NCBI RefSeq assembly: GCF_019279795.1 | Contig: NC_056730.1 | Coordinates: forward strand, 607,620,198-607,684,197 | From: Protopterus annectens | Lineage: Eukaryota; Chordata; Ceratodontiformes; Protopteridae | Direction of reading: 5' to 3' | Length of the DNA stretch: 64,000 bases | In this document: positions 1 to 11,117 of the stretch, piece after piece | Position numbering within the stretch: the first letter of the stretch is position 1 | How the letters are laid out: each line of letters opens with the position of its first letter | Translations under genes and position numbers: made by a program | The notes under the pieces: generated by a model | Told to the model about the DNA's origin: nothing | The model's input: the letters and a program-made list of their open reading frames with translations, nothing else | Databases searched by the model: none

Positions 1-452
1 TCAGACTTGACAAAGGTTAGATTACCACCTTTGAGGTGTTTCACTACTCTCCTAAATGGTTGTTCTTTTTCAAGGGAACACACAGTTACCTGGTGCAGGA
101 TTTTAACCCTTATCGAACTACTTCATGATCCTAGAAGGAATACGCATTAACGCAACGTGCTATACAGATTAGTGGGAATATTTTTTTCCACAGTATATTT
201 GTAGGATGGTGACATCATCAGACAACAAAGGTTGCATTACCACTTTTGAGGTGTTTCACTACTCTCCTAAAAGGGTGATCCTTCCCAAGGGGAACACACA
301 CAAACACAATTGACCAGGGTAGGATTCAAACCCCTACCTACCTACTGCACGGTACTAAAGGAGTACACATTTACACAATGCGCTATACAGATTACTGGGA
401 GATTTATTTTCCACAGGTATATTTGCAGGATGCTGACATCCGGATGCTGACT
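1..452 (+). repeat. ~222-bp tandem satellite, outer left block
   Basis: About two units of a ~222-bp repeat. Each unit contains TCCACAGGTATATTTGTAGG, then GATGGTGACATCATCAG, then TTTGAGGTGTTTCACTACTC and a CA-rich stretch. The marker near 189 recurs near 410. The block is cut by the CR1 insertion that starts near 453 and resumes at 3441. It may continue beyond the window edge. I do not recognise the family. The same unit appears in inverse orientation at 14668-15470. Confidence 0.85.
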
Positions 453-3440
453 TCCAGATATTGGCAAAGGCTCTTGCCACCCCCATAGTGCCTTTTTTAG
501 GCAAGGCTCAAATTCTAAACCTACCACCCTAGAACACCAAAAAGGAAAAAAACTAAGGGTAATGCTGCTCAATGCCAGAAGTCTCAATCTCAAGATGCAC
601 GTACTCGAGGCCCTTCTCAATATGGAGAACATCGATGTCTGTGCTGTGACAGAAACCTGGTTCAAGGCTCCTGAGAGCACCCCAGCACTAACAGGTTTCA
701 CCTCATATCATGCTCCGCCCCAAAATCCGGACAACACCAAGAAAGGAGGGGTGTCCATATTCATAAAGGACACCCACACCTCAAGGTTGGTGGCAACGCA
801 CGATGCATCGGAGACCATCCAGGTGCAATTAACCATAGGCAAGACTGCTCTGCAATTTGTAGCATGTTACAGGCCATCCTCTCAAACTCAGGAACCTCAC
901 ATGGCCTTCCTGAAAACATTGGAGGGGATAAATGTATCTCCAAACACCATCATACTAGGTGACTTCAACTACCCTAATATAGACTGGGAACACTACTCAA
1001 GCCCGAACACTCTAACCCAAAGATTCCTGGAGTTCATAAACTCAAATGCCATGGAACAACTAGTCACCATCCCCACAAGAGGAGAAAACATACTTGATCT
1101 CATCATCACGAACATGGGATCAAAATGTTCAACGCCGGAAGTATACCCCTCACTGGTGAGATCAGATCATAAACTAATCTCGCTGGAGGTCCTCATCCCG
1201 CCCCCACCTGAAACAAAAAAGACCACAGTGAAAAACTTCGCAAAAGCCGATTTCACACTTCTAAAAACTAGTGTGGTCTCCTTTAAGGCCCCTGAGCCAG
1301 TGGTAAACATTACTCAAACCGCTGAATCACTTACAAATGCCTTCTACCAGCACCTACAGGACTGCATGGATCAGGCAATCCCAAACAAAACTAAGACTCT
1401 CTGTACCAAAGGCAAGCATCCAGTCTAGTGGACCCCAGCCATAAACAAGCTCTACAACAAAAGGAGGAAGCTACTACAAGATAGAGCAAAATCCCTGAAA
1501 GGTAAGACACCTTTGATCATTATAAGTAAAAAACTAAGAGCTCTCATAAAATCATCCAAGGCAAATTTTGAGAGAAAAATCGCCAAGGACTCTAAAGACA
1601 ATCATAAGGCTTTCTTTAGCTATGTTAGAAACCTAGGAGGAAACTCCCAGATATGCTCAGAATTAGTTCAAAATGATGTGAAAATTACTGAACCTACACA
1701 CATTGCTAACATACTGGCTGACAGGTTCAGTGCAAACTTCTCCCCCCCCCCAAAAGGAGAGAGATCTATTCCAGAGGATTGTAGCCCCCCAAACATCTCC
1801 AACGCCCAGGTGAGAACTGCCCTCACTAAGGCAAAAAACACAGCATCCATGGGACCGGATGGTGTCCCCGGCTGTGTGCTTCATGAACTCAACGAGGAAT
1901 TAAACCCACAGTTAGGACAGCTGTTTAATCTTAGCCTCACCTCAGGATACACCAAGGAGTGGCGCACGGTGACTGTGGTCCCACTTCATAAGGCGGTGCC
2001 TCCACAGACCCTGGAAATTACCGCCCATTAGCTTGACAAGCCTTATCTGCAAAGCCATGGAGAGGATCATAATGGAACTCATAAATAAAGACATAGGGAA
2101 CTTGCAGACTTTGGATCCAACCCAGTTTGGCTTTGTCAAAGGCAGATCCTGCCTCTTAAACTTGGTTGACTTTTTCGAGACAGTCACCAAGGCCATTGAT
2201 GAGGAAAGGAAGTCCATACAGCCTACCTTGACCTGGCAAAGGCCTTCACACAATACCCCACTCAGGTATCATCGAAAAACTCATCAGCTTGAATGTAAAC
2301 CCATACATCACAAGATGGGTTGCAAACTGGCTAAGTGACAGAACCCACAGGGTCAGAGTTGCTGGAGCCATGTCAGACTCAAAGCCTGTCACAAGTGGTG
2401 TCCCACAGGGCTCAGTCCTGGGTCCACTCTTGTTCGGCATCTACTTTTCTGAAGTACAAGCAAACACAGGAGAGTTATGGCTGACAAAGTTTGCAGATGA
2501 CTGCAAACTGAGCCATAGTCGAAAACACATCTGACACAGATATCCTCCAGAAGGGCCTCACAGAAATGGATAACTGGTGCCAGAGCCATGGCCTGAAGTT
2601 AAACGCCAAAAAATGCATAGTCATACCCTTTGGGAAAAACAAGGTTACCCCTAGCTACCATATAGGTGGCAATCCACTGAGCACAGAAAAGTCATCAGGG
2701 ATCTGGGGACCCAAGTTGACAGTAGCCTTCGTTTGACACTCATGTTGCTAAAGTAGTTAGGAAAACCTTCTATATCGCCCACCTGATCATGAAGGGATTC
2801 ACATCTAGATCAAGGGAGGTCATCGTCCCCTGTACTCATCACTCATTAGACCTATGATTGAGTACAATGCCCGCTCGAATGTATCTGACCAGACACCTGC
2901 TGCAGCTTGAAAGGCCCCAAAAGTTCCTCACCAAAAGGATAAAGGGTCTCAAAAATATGTCTTATGCTGCCCGACTGAAAGAACTCCAGCTCTATTCAGT
3001 CTCATACCACTTGCTCAGAGGTGACCTGTGCCTGACATATAAGGCCATGTCAAACCCAGATTTGATGAATATGCTTCACCTCAAAAAATCTAGATCCCTC
3101 AGAACCACAAGGGCGGAGACTTAAACCTTGACACGGTTATAAATAGAACGTGCTGGAGGGACAGATTCATCACCCAGAGACTCCCTATGCTGTGGAACAA
3201 AATCCCAGTACATGTGAGGCAGAGCACCTCGCTGGCCTTGTTCAAGAGGAATCTTGACCAATGGATGGGAGATCGCAGATATACCCCAGGGATTACTTCA
3301 GTGTCACTGCTTGACAGAGGCACAGAAAAATGATAGGCATAGTTTTTATTCAAACTAAAGGGGTGGCGAAAACCACATAACTATGGGCTAGGCTTATAAA
3401 TGCCCTTGGGCAGATAGCCTAGTATGAACCTATGAACCTA
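453..3440 (+). mobile_element. CR1-type LINE, copy 1
   Basis: A non-LTR retrotransposon copy that begins inside the last codons of ORF1, in the segment matching ILAKALATPIVPF of the copy near 61 kb. It runs through the ORF2 endonuclease and reverse transcriptase to the 3' tail. The tail ends in an 8-bp repeat (TATGAACC)n, a hallmark of CR1 elements. It lies within the 222-bp satellite, which continues on both sides. The inverted right-hand satellite has no matching insertion, so this copy came after the palindrome. I see no clear long target duplication, which is usual for CR1. Confidence 0.9.
562..3333 (+). pseudogene. CR1 ORF2 (endonuclease + reverse transcriptase), broken
   Basis: The apurinic-type endonuclease domain is seen in 562-1428: TETWF with the catalytic glutamate, ILGDFNYPNIDW, TRGENILDLIITN and SDHKLISL. 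A TAG at 1426-1428 stops the frame where other copies read VWWTPAINKLYN. Reverse transcriptase follows in pieces: 1513-2031 (MGPDGVPGCVLHEL), 2033-2338 (FVKGRSCLLNLVDFF) and 2289-2534 (GVPQGSVLGPLLFGIYF, then KFADDCKL, the catalytic motif). The C-terminal region is at 2858-3333 and ends LLDRGTEK. At least four frameshifts or stops make it non-functional. Confidence 0.9.
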
Positions 3441-4137
3441 TCATCAGAGTTGACAAAGGTTAGATTACCCCTTTAGAGGTGTTTCATTACTCTCCTTAAC
3501 AGGTGTTCTTTCCTAAGGGAAACACACACAAACACACAACTGCTAGGTGCAGGATTTAAACCCCTATTTAATTACTTCATGATACTGGAGACATACGCAT
3601 TAACACAACGCGCTATACAGATTTCTGAAAGTTTTATTTTCCACAGGTATATTTGTAGGATGTTGACATCATCAGAGTTGACAAAGGTTAAATTACCACT
3701 TTTGAGGTGTTTCAGTACTCTCCTAAAAGGTTGCTCCTTCCCCAGGGGAACACGCACAGTAGCCTGGTGTAGGATTCAAACCCTTACTTAACTATGTCAT
3801 GATACTAGAGAAATATGCATTGACACGACACACTGTACAGATTACTGGGAGTGTTATTTTCCACAGGTATATTTGTAGGATGGTGACATCATCAGACTTG
3901 GCAAAGGTTACATTACCACTTTTGAGGTGTTTCACTACTCTCCTAAAAGGTTGTTCCTTCCCAAGGGGGAACACGCACAAATACACACACACACAGTTAC
4001 CCAGTGTAGGATTCAAACCCCTACCTAACTACTTCATGATACTAGAGAAGTACACATTAACATGACACGCTTTACATATTACTGTTTTTTGTTTTTTTTC
4101 CACAGGTATATTTGTAGGATGGTGACATCATTAGACT
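3441..4137 (+). repeat. ~222-bp tandem satellite, inner left block
   Basis: Just over three further units of the satellite at 1-452, in the same orientation. The marker CCACAGGTATATTTGTAGG recurs near 3642, 3862 and 4102. It joins directly to CR1-derived sequence near 4137. That junction is mirrored at about 14667 in the right arm, so the join existed before the arms were duplicated. Confidence 0.85.
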
Positions 4138-4316
4138 ATACGAAGTGTGTTACATTAGGTGACATAAAGATGGCCTACATTGAACGAATGTCTAAACACT
4201 TTGGCCATGTGATCATCAAAGGTGAGTTTACTATCTACCTGTGTCCCCAGGGCCATAATTACTTTCTCCGTACATGCTGGATTACCACCTATGGGGTAAT
4301 TTGTGTGCACTTTGTA

Positions 4317-5113
4317 TTACCCAAAGGGGATGACTATGCATTCTTTGCCATTCAGCTTGAGGGCATTGTTTTGACACCAGGTATCTGTCTCTGTAAGACA
4401 CTTGTGGAGGATGTCTGTGTCAGCTGTACTGTCAATTATAGACCACATTTTCCAGTCATCTGCAAATCTGTTCAGCCTTACACCTGCCGTGCTTGCCTGT
4501 ACCCCTGAGCAGTATCGACTGAACAGGTGGGGTCCCAGGACCAAGACCTGTGTGATGCCATTTGTGACTGGCTTAGAGTTGGGCATGGCACCCGCAACTA
4601 TGAACATGTGTGTTTGATCTGTGAGCCACTTGGCCACCCATCCTGTGACATAGCTGTTCATGTTCAAGCTGGTACACTTGTCCATGATGACGGAGTGGGG
4701 AATGGTGTGGTAAGCCCTTAGTGAGGTCCAGGTGGGCTGTGTGGACTACTTTCACCTCCATCTATGTTCATGGTAACTGTTTTAAATAAGTCAACTAGGT
4801 TTGGGAGCCAGGCTATGCCTTTAACAAGGCGAAGTTGTGTAGAGTCCAGTGTCTGGAGATCTCCAATGTCTCAGTGTATGGGTTCCATGATGATTTGCTT
4901 AATAGCTCTGTAGACCAGGCTGAGTACACATGTTAGCCAATGATTTCCAGGTTCTATTTTGGCACACCCTTTGTGGAGCTGGATGGCTGTTAGTGTATAC
5001 CATTCTTTGGGTACATAGCCTGTGATACGCTTGAGTCTGGACAGTGAATGTAGGTGAGTGTGTAGTTCCTTTTGGGCTAGTGTAAGACGCAGCCTGGGAC
5101 AACTTACAGTCAC
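4317..5113 (-). pseudogene. CR1 reverse transcriptase remnant, left arm
   Basis: The frame 4685-4317 contains YVTGWVAKWLTDQTH, then SKPVTNG and RFADDWK, where the catalytic ADD is kept but the following residues differ. The frame 5113-4871 holds the upstream region with GYVPKEW and MEPIH. Many stops and shifts separate the pieces. The equivalent in the right arm is 13640-14490. Confidence 0.8.
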
Positions 5114-5800
5114 ATTGATGCTATGTTCTTAGCTTTAGTGAGGGCTGTCTTTATATGCATGTCCGTGATGTCTGTGTCTCTCTACATCCTTCTGTGATAG
5201 ACACAGGCCCTTTTGGGGGAGATGGGGGGGGGAGTTTACACTGCACTTGTCCCCCTGGGTGTGGGCAATGAAAGTTGGTTTGGTGTATGTCATTACTTTT
5301 TTCAGTAGCTGACAGCATATTTGGAAGTTGACACCTATATGTCTGATATAGCTGCAGAAGGCTTTGTGGTTGTTATTCTTACATTCCTTGGCAGTTTGTC
5401 TTTAGAAACTGTGCTTGGATTATTTTATGAGCAATCATTGTTTCATCCTAATAATGGTCAGTGATGCCTTTCCTTTAGTGAAGTTGGCTCTATCAGATGT
5501 TAGTTTCCTCCTTCTGTTGTCTAGCTTATTTATGGGCAATGACCACCAGATTGTTTTCTTATTTTTGGAGGAGTGCATCTTGGTTTTATTTGTGATGTCT
5601 TGATCCATGCATCCCTGTAGATGCTCATAGGATGCACTTGTAAATGATTTGGCAGATTGTATACCATTATCCTATAGCAATAGGGCTTTGGGACTTTCCA
5701 CTTTGGTCTTGGGAAGTGTGCTGTTTGCTTTTGAAAATGTCTTCACAGTGGTTTCATTGACTGGGTGTGGGGGTGGGATGTGGATGTCCAGTGTGATTAC

Positions 5801-6208
5801 TTAATGATCTGATATTACCAGCAAGGGGTTTATCTCTGTTGTTGAACACTGGTACCCCATGTTGGTGATGATCATGCCCAGTATGTTGTCACCTCTAGTG
5901 GGTGTGCTGACCAGCTGTTCCAGGGTGTTAGAGTTTCTTAACTCTAGGACACATTGGGCAAAGGACGTTGTATACGAGTAATTCACCCACTCATTGTTTG
6001 GGTAGTTGTAATCTCCTCATATAATGGTGTTTGATAGGACCTTTATATTTGCCATTGTTCTCCAGAATACTGAGTGAGGTTCCTGAGACAAAGTACATGA
6101 TCTGTAGCAGGCTACAATCTGATGGGCAGCTTTGCCCAATGTTAGTTGCACTTGCATGGTCTCCAAGGCCTCATGCTGTGGCAGTAACCTGGAGGTGTGG
6201 ATATCCAT
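5801..6208 (-). pseudogene. CR1 endonuclease remnant, left arm
   Basis: Two adjacent frames (6208-6017 and 5986-5801) match the CR1 endonuclease: MDIHTSRLLPQHEALET, IVACYRSC, then TPTRGDNILGMIITNMG and VISDH. A TGA interrupts the GDYNYPN region between them. The right-arm counterpart is 12564-13007. Confidence 0.8.
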
Positions 6209-6266
6209 AAGGTAAATGGCTACACCACTTCCTTTTGTATTTCACTCGTGGTCTTGGGTCCAAAGG

Positions 6267-6683
6267 TCAGGGTGATTGTGAGTGTTTTACGTGGATCATA
6301 TCCAACAGCTGCATGTTTGACATAGCTTTGGATGTTACGCAGTGAACACCTCTGAGTAGGCGATATGCAAGGGAGTACAGATGGAGCATTTTGCGATGGT
6401 CTGTGTATGGCATGTATTTCAGGCCACTAATGCTCTTTGTGAGGTATTGCTGCTGGCTTTCCAGTTGTTGTAGTTGTCTTGTGAGGTAAATAGCAACAGT
6501 GGCGTTGTAGTCTTTTATAGTTCTAGTGAGTGGTGAGTAGAGGGGAACAATGTCCTCTTTTATTCTGTATGAGACACATTTTGTGATGAGGTGTGCCACA
6601 TAATAGGGTTTCCTGACTACTGTGGGAATGTGCTTATCACAGTTGCATCCACTGTCCACCCGTGACCCAGGGTCTCTTGTCAC
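6267..6683 (-). pseudogene. CR1 ORF2 C-terminal remnant, left arm
   Basis: A 138-codon open frame on the minus strand with VVRKPYYVAHLITK, IVPLYSPLTRTI, YLTRQLQQLESQQQYLTK and YSLAYRLLRGVHCV. These match the region after the reverse transcriptase fingers and palm in the CR1 copies at 38-40 kb and 58-61 kb. It is fused upstream of endonuclease sequence, an order no intact CR1 has. The right-arm twin is 12126-12533. Confidence 0.82.
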
Positions 6684-7760
6684 ACTTAAAATGTGAGGTA
6701 TACTACCACCTATGTTGTAGTTCTTGGCTACAGAGATTTTAACAAAGGTGATGATAATGCACCTTTTGGCATTGAGTTACAGCCCATGGCTTGGACAACA
6801 GCCATCTGTCTCAGTGAGGCCCTTTTGTAGGATGTCCACATCTTTAGTGTTTTCAATGATGGCTCCTAGTTTGCAGTCCTCTGGAAATGTCAGTAGCCAC
6901 AGAACTTCCATGTTAATGTTTACTTCAGGGAAGTAGATACTACACAGCCTGGGAAGTTATCTAGTCCCATGGCTGCTGTGATACTGGCTTTGGAGAGTGT
7001 TTTTTACCTGAGCAGCCATGATGACAGCAACTTTGCAGTCTTCCATTATAGACATGTGCTCTTTCATGGGTGAGAGGGGAGCAAAGTTAACACTGATCCT
7101 ATCTGCCAGGATGTTGGCAATATCAGTTGGCTATGTACATTTAGTGCCATTGAGCTGTAACTCAGAACAGATCTGAGTGTAACCATGACATGGACCTGTC
7201 TGCTGTGCAGAGATCTGCTGCATAGACAGTATGCCACTGAGTACAGCTTGGGTTACATTCATTCTTGTTGCATGGGGCAATTATTTGAGGCCAGTAATCC
7301 TCTTGTTAAGGTTCTTCATTGTTCTTTCTAGTTGATGAACGTGCCTAGTCAGATTCCTTGCAAGTGTGTTGTGGTAGTCTCTGACAGGTCTGATGACTGC
7401 TGAGTAGTGGCAACCTCCTTTGACATACATGCACAGACCTTGGCAGTTTGTGTGTACACATAGCAGGATTTTCAGACCACTTTGTCAATGTGTTTCTGGA
7501 AGTAGAGACGACTATACACATTTGTCCATAGATCCCTTATCATCACATCCGTACTTAGCCTAAGTGTGTGAGCATGCCCAGTATGACCTTTCAGTATCTT
7601 CCTGCCTGACATTTGCTTCGTTTGTTTAAATGTGTGAGCATGCCCAGTATGACCTTTCAGTGTGATGCAGATTGAAATCCACTACATTTGTTGGAACAGC
7701 CGGCAGGGGCGTGCATGAGAACTCCTAAAACGACTCTTGCACAGACAGTATTAGGTTATG

Positions 7761-7808
7761 CAAATTACCTCATTTGCTGCTGAAAGCTATGCAAATGAGG
7801 TAAATTTG
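7761..7808. repeat. Inverted repeat with ~18-bp stem
   Basis: TTACCTCATTTGC at 7765-7777 is perfectly inverted as GCAAATGAGGTAA at 7791-7803. The match extends outward to CAAAT/ATTTG with one inserted base. A 13-nt loop separates the arms. Confidence 0.85.
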
Positions 7809-7848
7809 CGATCCAGGAAACACTAACCTGTCCGAGTAAGAGTAGTGT

Positions 7849-7897
7849 TATTTGCAGAAATGTACTCGGTTGGCAACTGAGTACCGTTCTGCAAATA
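7849..7897. repeat. Near-perfect 24-bp hairpin with 1-nt loop
   Basis: 7849-7872 begins TATTTGCAGAA and is inverted at 7874-7897, which ends TTCTGCAAATA. 21 of 24 positions pair and there is a single central base. It may be a terminal hairpin of a buried mobile element or a local palindrome. Confidence 0.8.
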
Positions 7898-8529
7898 GCA
7901 AAACGGAGCTATGACACCTCCAAATAAAGGATGCATCCAGTTGAGGAAGCATGTCAATGGCCAAATATATGGCCATTGGTATTTTTATCTGTTGCAAAAT
8001 AATAAAAAACAACTTTTTTTCCTCGATCTCCGATGCTTAAGCATAGCGCAGTGCCGTGCAAATGTGCGGCACTCTAAAAACCAGAAAAAAAATAAAAGAC
8101 AAAAATAGGCATTTTATTCAAAATATTCATCTGCCATGCAGGTGAATGGCAGGCTGAAGACAACATGGCTACTGAGTAGTGGTTGCTAAGGGGGGAAGCT
8201 CAGTCTGAGAGATGTAACCAAGCATTAGTAGGCAATCCTATGCAAATGAGTATAAGTATAGTGAATCCCAATTTTCCCTGCCATGTGAACCATGTCCCTA
8301 GAGTGTAAGAGTAGGATTAGGGGAGTAACAGAGTAGAAGATAGGTGACATCATGAGGGGGTATGTATCTAAAAGACTGTAAGCTTATTGGAGCAGATTGG
8401 CATGCGTTTGCTGTGAGTTACTCAGGACTGGAAGAGGCGTGTCTACAGTTGTCTAAACTGAAACCCAGAAACCGAAGGTGTACGCCGTGGCTATCACTAA
8501 AGTTTCTTGCAACGATGCTTACACTGTGT

Positions 8530-8715
8530 GCGCGCATGTGAGTGCCTGTAAACCCATCTAAGCTTGTGTGCACGCATGTGTGCACCTGTGTAAGCCTGTG
8601 TAAGGCTGTCTAAGCCTGTATGCATGAATGTGCACCCGCCTAAGCCTGTGTAAGCTTGTGTAAGGCTGTGTGCACGCTTGTGCACTCGTGTGCGTGTGTT
8701 TGAGCTTGTTTGTGT
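8530..8715. repeat. Imperfect GT-rich minisatellite
   Basis: Irregular repeats built from CTGTGTAAGCCTGTG and GTGTGCACGC-type words. On the opposite strand they give a His/Thr-rich open frame that I regard as repeat-derived. Confidence 0.6.
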
Positions 8716-8971
8716 GGCGCTGCCCCCTGTGGAAACAGAAAGGGGAAAAGGAAAGAAAAGAAGTAGTAGGAAGTTAACCAAGGAGAACTAGCAGAGCTGC
8801 CAGGTGAAATCAATCAGAATCAGGCAATTAAACAGACAGTACACTAGCCCAGCCCAGCCCAGCACCTAAAACTCTGCAAACAACATTCCTCCATGTTTTT
8901 CTCAGAAACACTGCAACACTGCAGTCTACAAAGAGAAGTGAAAACTTAAAAAGCTTAACTGAGACAAAATA

Positions 8972-10126
8972 ATGTTAGGGGCTGCCATTGCTATTATAAG
9001 GCGACATATGCAAGATGCTGAGGGTGGTGCCATTGCAAATGCTGCTGAGCAACCCACAGTGAGGAGACGGTGAAGAGTGTACAGACCCAGGGTAACCTAC
9101 CAGGGGCTACATGAGCTGGAGATAGTGGAGCGCTATAGAATGGACAGAGAGCTCCTGCAGCAAATTGTTAAGCTGTGCAGGCCACGCCTCACACACAGAA
9201 CCAACAGAGGGGAACCCATCCCAGTGGAAACCAAGGTATGTGTTGGCCTAAGAATACTAGCAACAGGTACCTTCCAGAGACCAACTGGTGATATGATGGG
9301 GATTTCACAGGCATCAGCATCCAGGGTACTGCACCACTTCCTGAATGCCATGTCAGCACATGTCGGTGATCATGTGTATTTCCCCAATTCCCATGAGGTA
9401 TTGGCCAGCAATATGCATCTCTTCCATCAAATAGCTGAATACCCTGAGGTAGTGGGTGCAGTTGACTGCACGCACATACACATCAAAGCACCAGCTGGTG
9501 AGTGGGGTAGGGCCTACATCAACCGCAAGGGCTTCTACTCCATCAACTGCCAGGTCATGTGCTATGCCCAGGGCATAATACTGAATGTGTGTGTTGGCTG
9601 CCCTGGAAGCTACCACGATTCCCATATCTGGCATCTGTCACAGCTGTACCAAACATTTGCCAATGGGGACATCCCTGACGGTCACCTAGTGGGGGATGCT
9701 GGATACACACTGGAGCCGTGGCTGATGACACCCATCAGAAATACACACACACCTGAACAACAACTCCATAATAAGGCACATGCACAAACACGAAATGTAC
9801 TCGAGCATGTGTTTGGGATGCTCAAGTCACGGTTCCGGTGCCTGGACACATCTGGTGGAGCCTTGCAGTACTCACCAACTACATGTACCCATATTTGTCA
9901 TGGTTTGTGCCATGCTACACAATATGATCCTGCGAAAACAGCTGCAGCAGGAACAGCATGGGGCAGGGCCAAACAGCCCCCCCCACCATTGCCAAGGCCT
10001 GCACAGGCACAGCGTGACTCAGAGGAGGAACAACCTGAGCCTGCCCCAGTAGGCAGAAGGTGACATGCCCAGTATGCCTTGGCCTTGGCAAAGAGGCAAC
10101 GCATAGCACATACACTGGCTCAGTAG
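8972..10126 (+). pseudogene. Harbinger (PIF/HARBI1-type) transposase, broken
   Basis: DDE transposase that would cut and join Harbinger transposon ends in the nucleus. The likely start is the ATG at 8972. A TGA at 9071-9073 interrupts the frame just before VYRPRVTYQGLHELEIVERYRM. The catalytic triad is visible: D in GAVDCTHIHIKAP (~residue 125 of the main open stretch), D in GDAGYTLEPWLM and E in NVLEHVFGMLKSRF. After ~9880 the homologous reading moves to another frame (FVMVCAMLHNM, the usual end of the fold). It then returns to the first frame for SEEEQPEPAP, so two compensating shifts are present. A TGA at 10061 precedes ALALAKRQRIAHTLAQ and the final TAG at 10124. It lies exactly between the palindrome arms. 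Confidence 0.88.
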
Positions 10127-11117
10127 GAACCCTGGAAATGATACCTCTCTCTGACTCGTACATAAAATAAAAGGGATGCCTAACTTGACACTACCTGTTT
10201 CCAAACATGTATAGGGAGTGTAGTATGTGCATCCAACATAGGCAGCCCTGCAGCACCACCTGAGGTATGATTGCCATGTTTTAAGCAATATAAAGCAGTG
10301 CTAAGCAGCTTTTACTAATATTTAGTATATGTAAACAAAATTGCTCATGCTAACTAGCACAACGTCAGGCAACATTGAGCAATGTTGGGCAAGGTTGGGA
10401 AAAGTTGAGCAAAGTCAGTTAAACATGCTCATATTTGCTTTACTGTTCCTTAAGCAGTCTGGTCTGCCAGGCATGAAAATAAAAAGCAGTGAAAGGGCTC
10501 GAGCCCAGGATACTGTGCACTATAGTCACAGTACTAAACCACTAAGCCATGATAGCATTTCAGTGGTGCAGACACAGCAGAACAATTGAACACTAATGCA
10601 AACACAAAGAAATGCTGTATCATGCCCCTAAAGATGCAAATGGGTAACCTCCCCCACACGCCTATGCAGACAGAGAACATCAGGCCAGGCGGTGTGATGT
10701 GGGCTGTGTAGGCTATGAAGTCGTAATCTAATATACGTGACATTGGACGCTAAGATCTGTAGTACAGTAGTATGCCTCAAGCCAGTACGATAGGCAACAG
10801 TACAGACTGAGATGGTGTCCCGTACATAGCAGTGCAGGCATAGCAAATGTGTATAAGTGTCAGGTGAAACCCTCATCCTATGTACACCCACAGTAACAAT
10901 CAGGTGTGCCCCAGGGTAGAAATGTACAAAGAATAGCTGCCCCCCCCCCGTATGTAGAAATGTTGATAAGTCTATGCAAAGTGTCTCATGGAAGCCCTGC
11001 AGGCACAGCATGATCCTTGTTGATCTATGACACAAAGGTGAGCCCTGCTGTAAAAATACAACTTGATTTTCCATACACATATAGTATAAATGTCTATACC
11101 GGGCGTGCTCACACACT
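10127..11117. other. Right half of palindrome centre, non-coding
   Basis: Downstream of the transposase I see a SINE-like copy (10335-10566) and otherwise anonymous sequence. A 170-codon minus-strand frame at 10628-11140 has no family I recognise, and it runs into the palindrome arm. A poly-C tract lies near 10942. Confidence 0.6.
10335..10566 (-). mobile_element. tRNA-derived SINE-like element, copy 1
   Basis: On the minus strand the head reads like a tRNA promoter: an A-box-like ATGGCTTAGTGGTT and a B-box-like CTGGGCTCGAGCC. A body with GACTTTGCTCAACTTTTCCC follows. It matches 27573-27810 in the opposite orientation over about 230 bp. I infer a SINE; no target duplication was identified. 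Confidence 0.6.

Larger units (their letters stand above)
3441..7694 (+). repeat. Left arm of giant inverted repeat
   Basis: This 4.25-kb stretch is the reverse complement of 11118-15470, collinear throughout. The inner ends match (CACTACATTTGTTGG at 7680-7694, CCAACAAATGTAGTG from 11118). Corresponding landmarks lie at equal distances from the centre: a conserved CR1 reading frame begins about 1010 bp out on each side (6683 and 12126), and the CR1/satellite junction about 3550 bp out. Sampled stretches look roughly 90% identical by eye. The arms flank a 3423-bp spacer. Confidence 0.88.
4138..7694 (-). mobile_element. Chimera of CR1-derived segments in left arm
   Basis: Read on the minus strand, this arm is not one LINE but a string of partial CR1 ORF2 pieces. 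There is a reverse transcriptase C-terminal piece near 7560-7260, a linker piece near 7200-6950, a catalytic-domain piece near 6950-6700 and another C-terminal piece at 6683-6267. An endonuclease piece at 6208-5801 and a reverse transcriptase piece at 5200-4140 follow. C-terminal pieces therefore lie upstream of endonuclease. All are decayed. The inner 150 bp carries two copies of a ~30-bp repeat with GCATGCCCAGTATGACCTTT. Confidence 0.8.
7695..8971. other. Left half of palindrome centre, non-coding
   Basis: I see no credible gene here. The stretch holds two hairpin-forming inverted repeats (7761-7808 and 7849-7897) and three copies of the octamer ATGCAAAT (7758-7765, 7790-7797, 8240-8247). 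A GTGCAC/TAAGCCTGTG-rich imperfect minisatellite lies near 8530-8715. It probably includes the 5' flank of the Harbinger transposase gene that follows. Confidence 0.6.
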
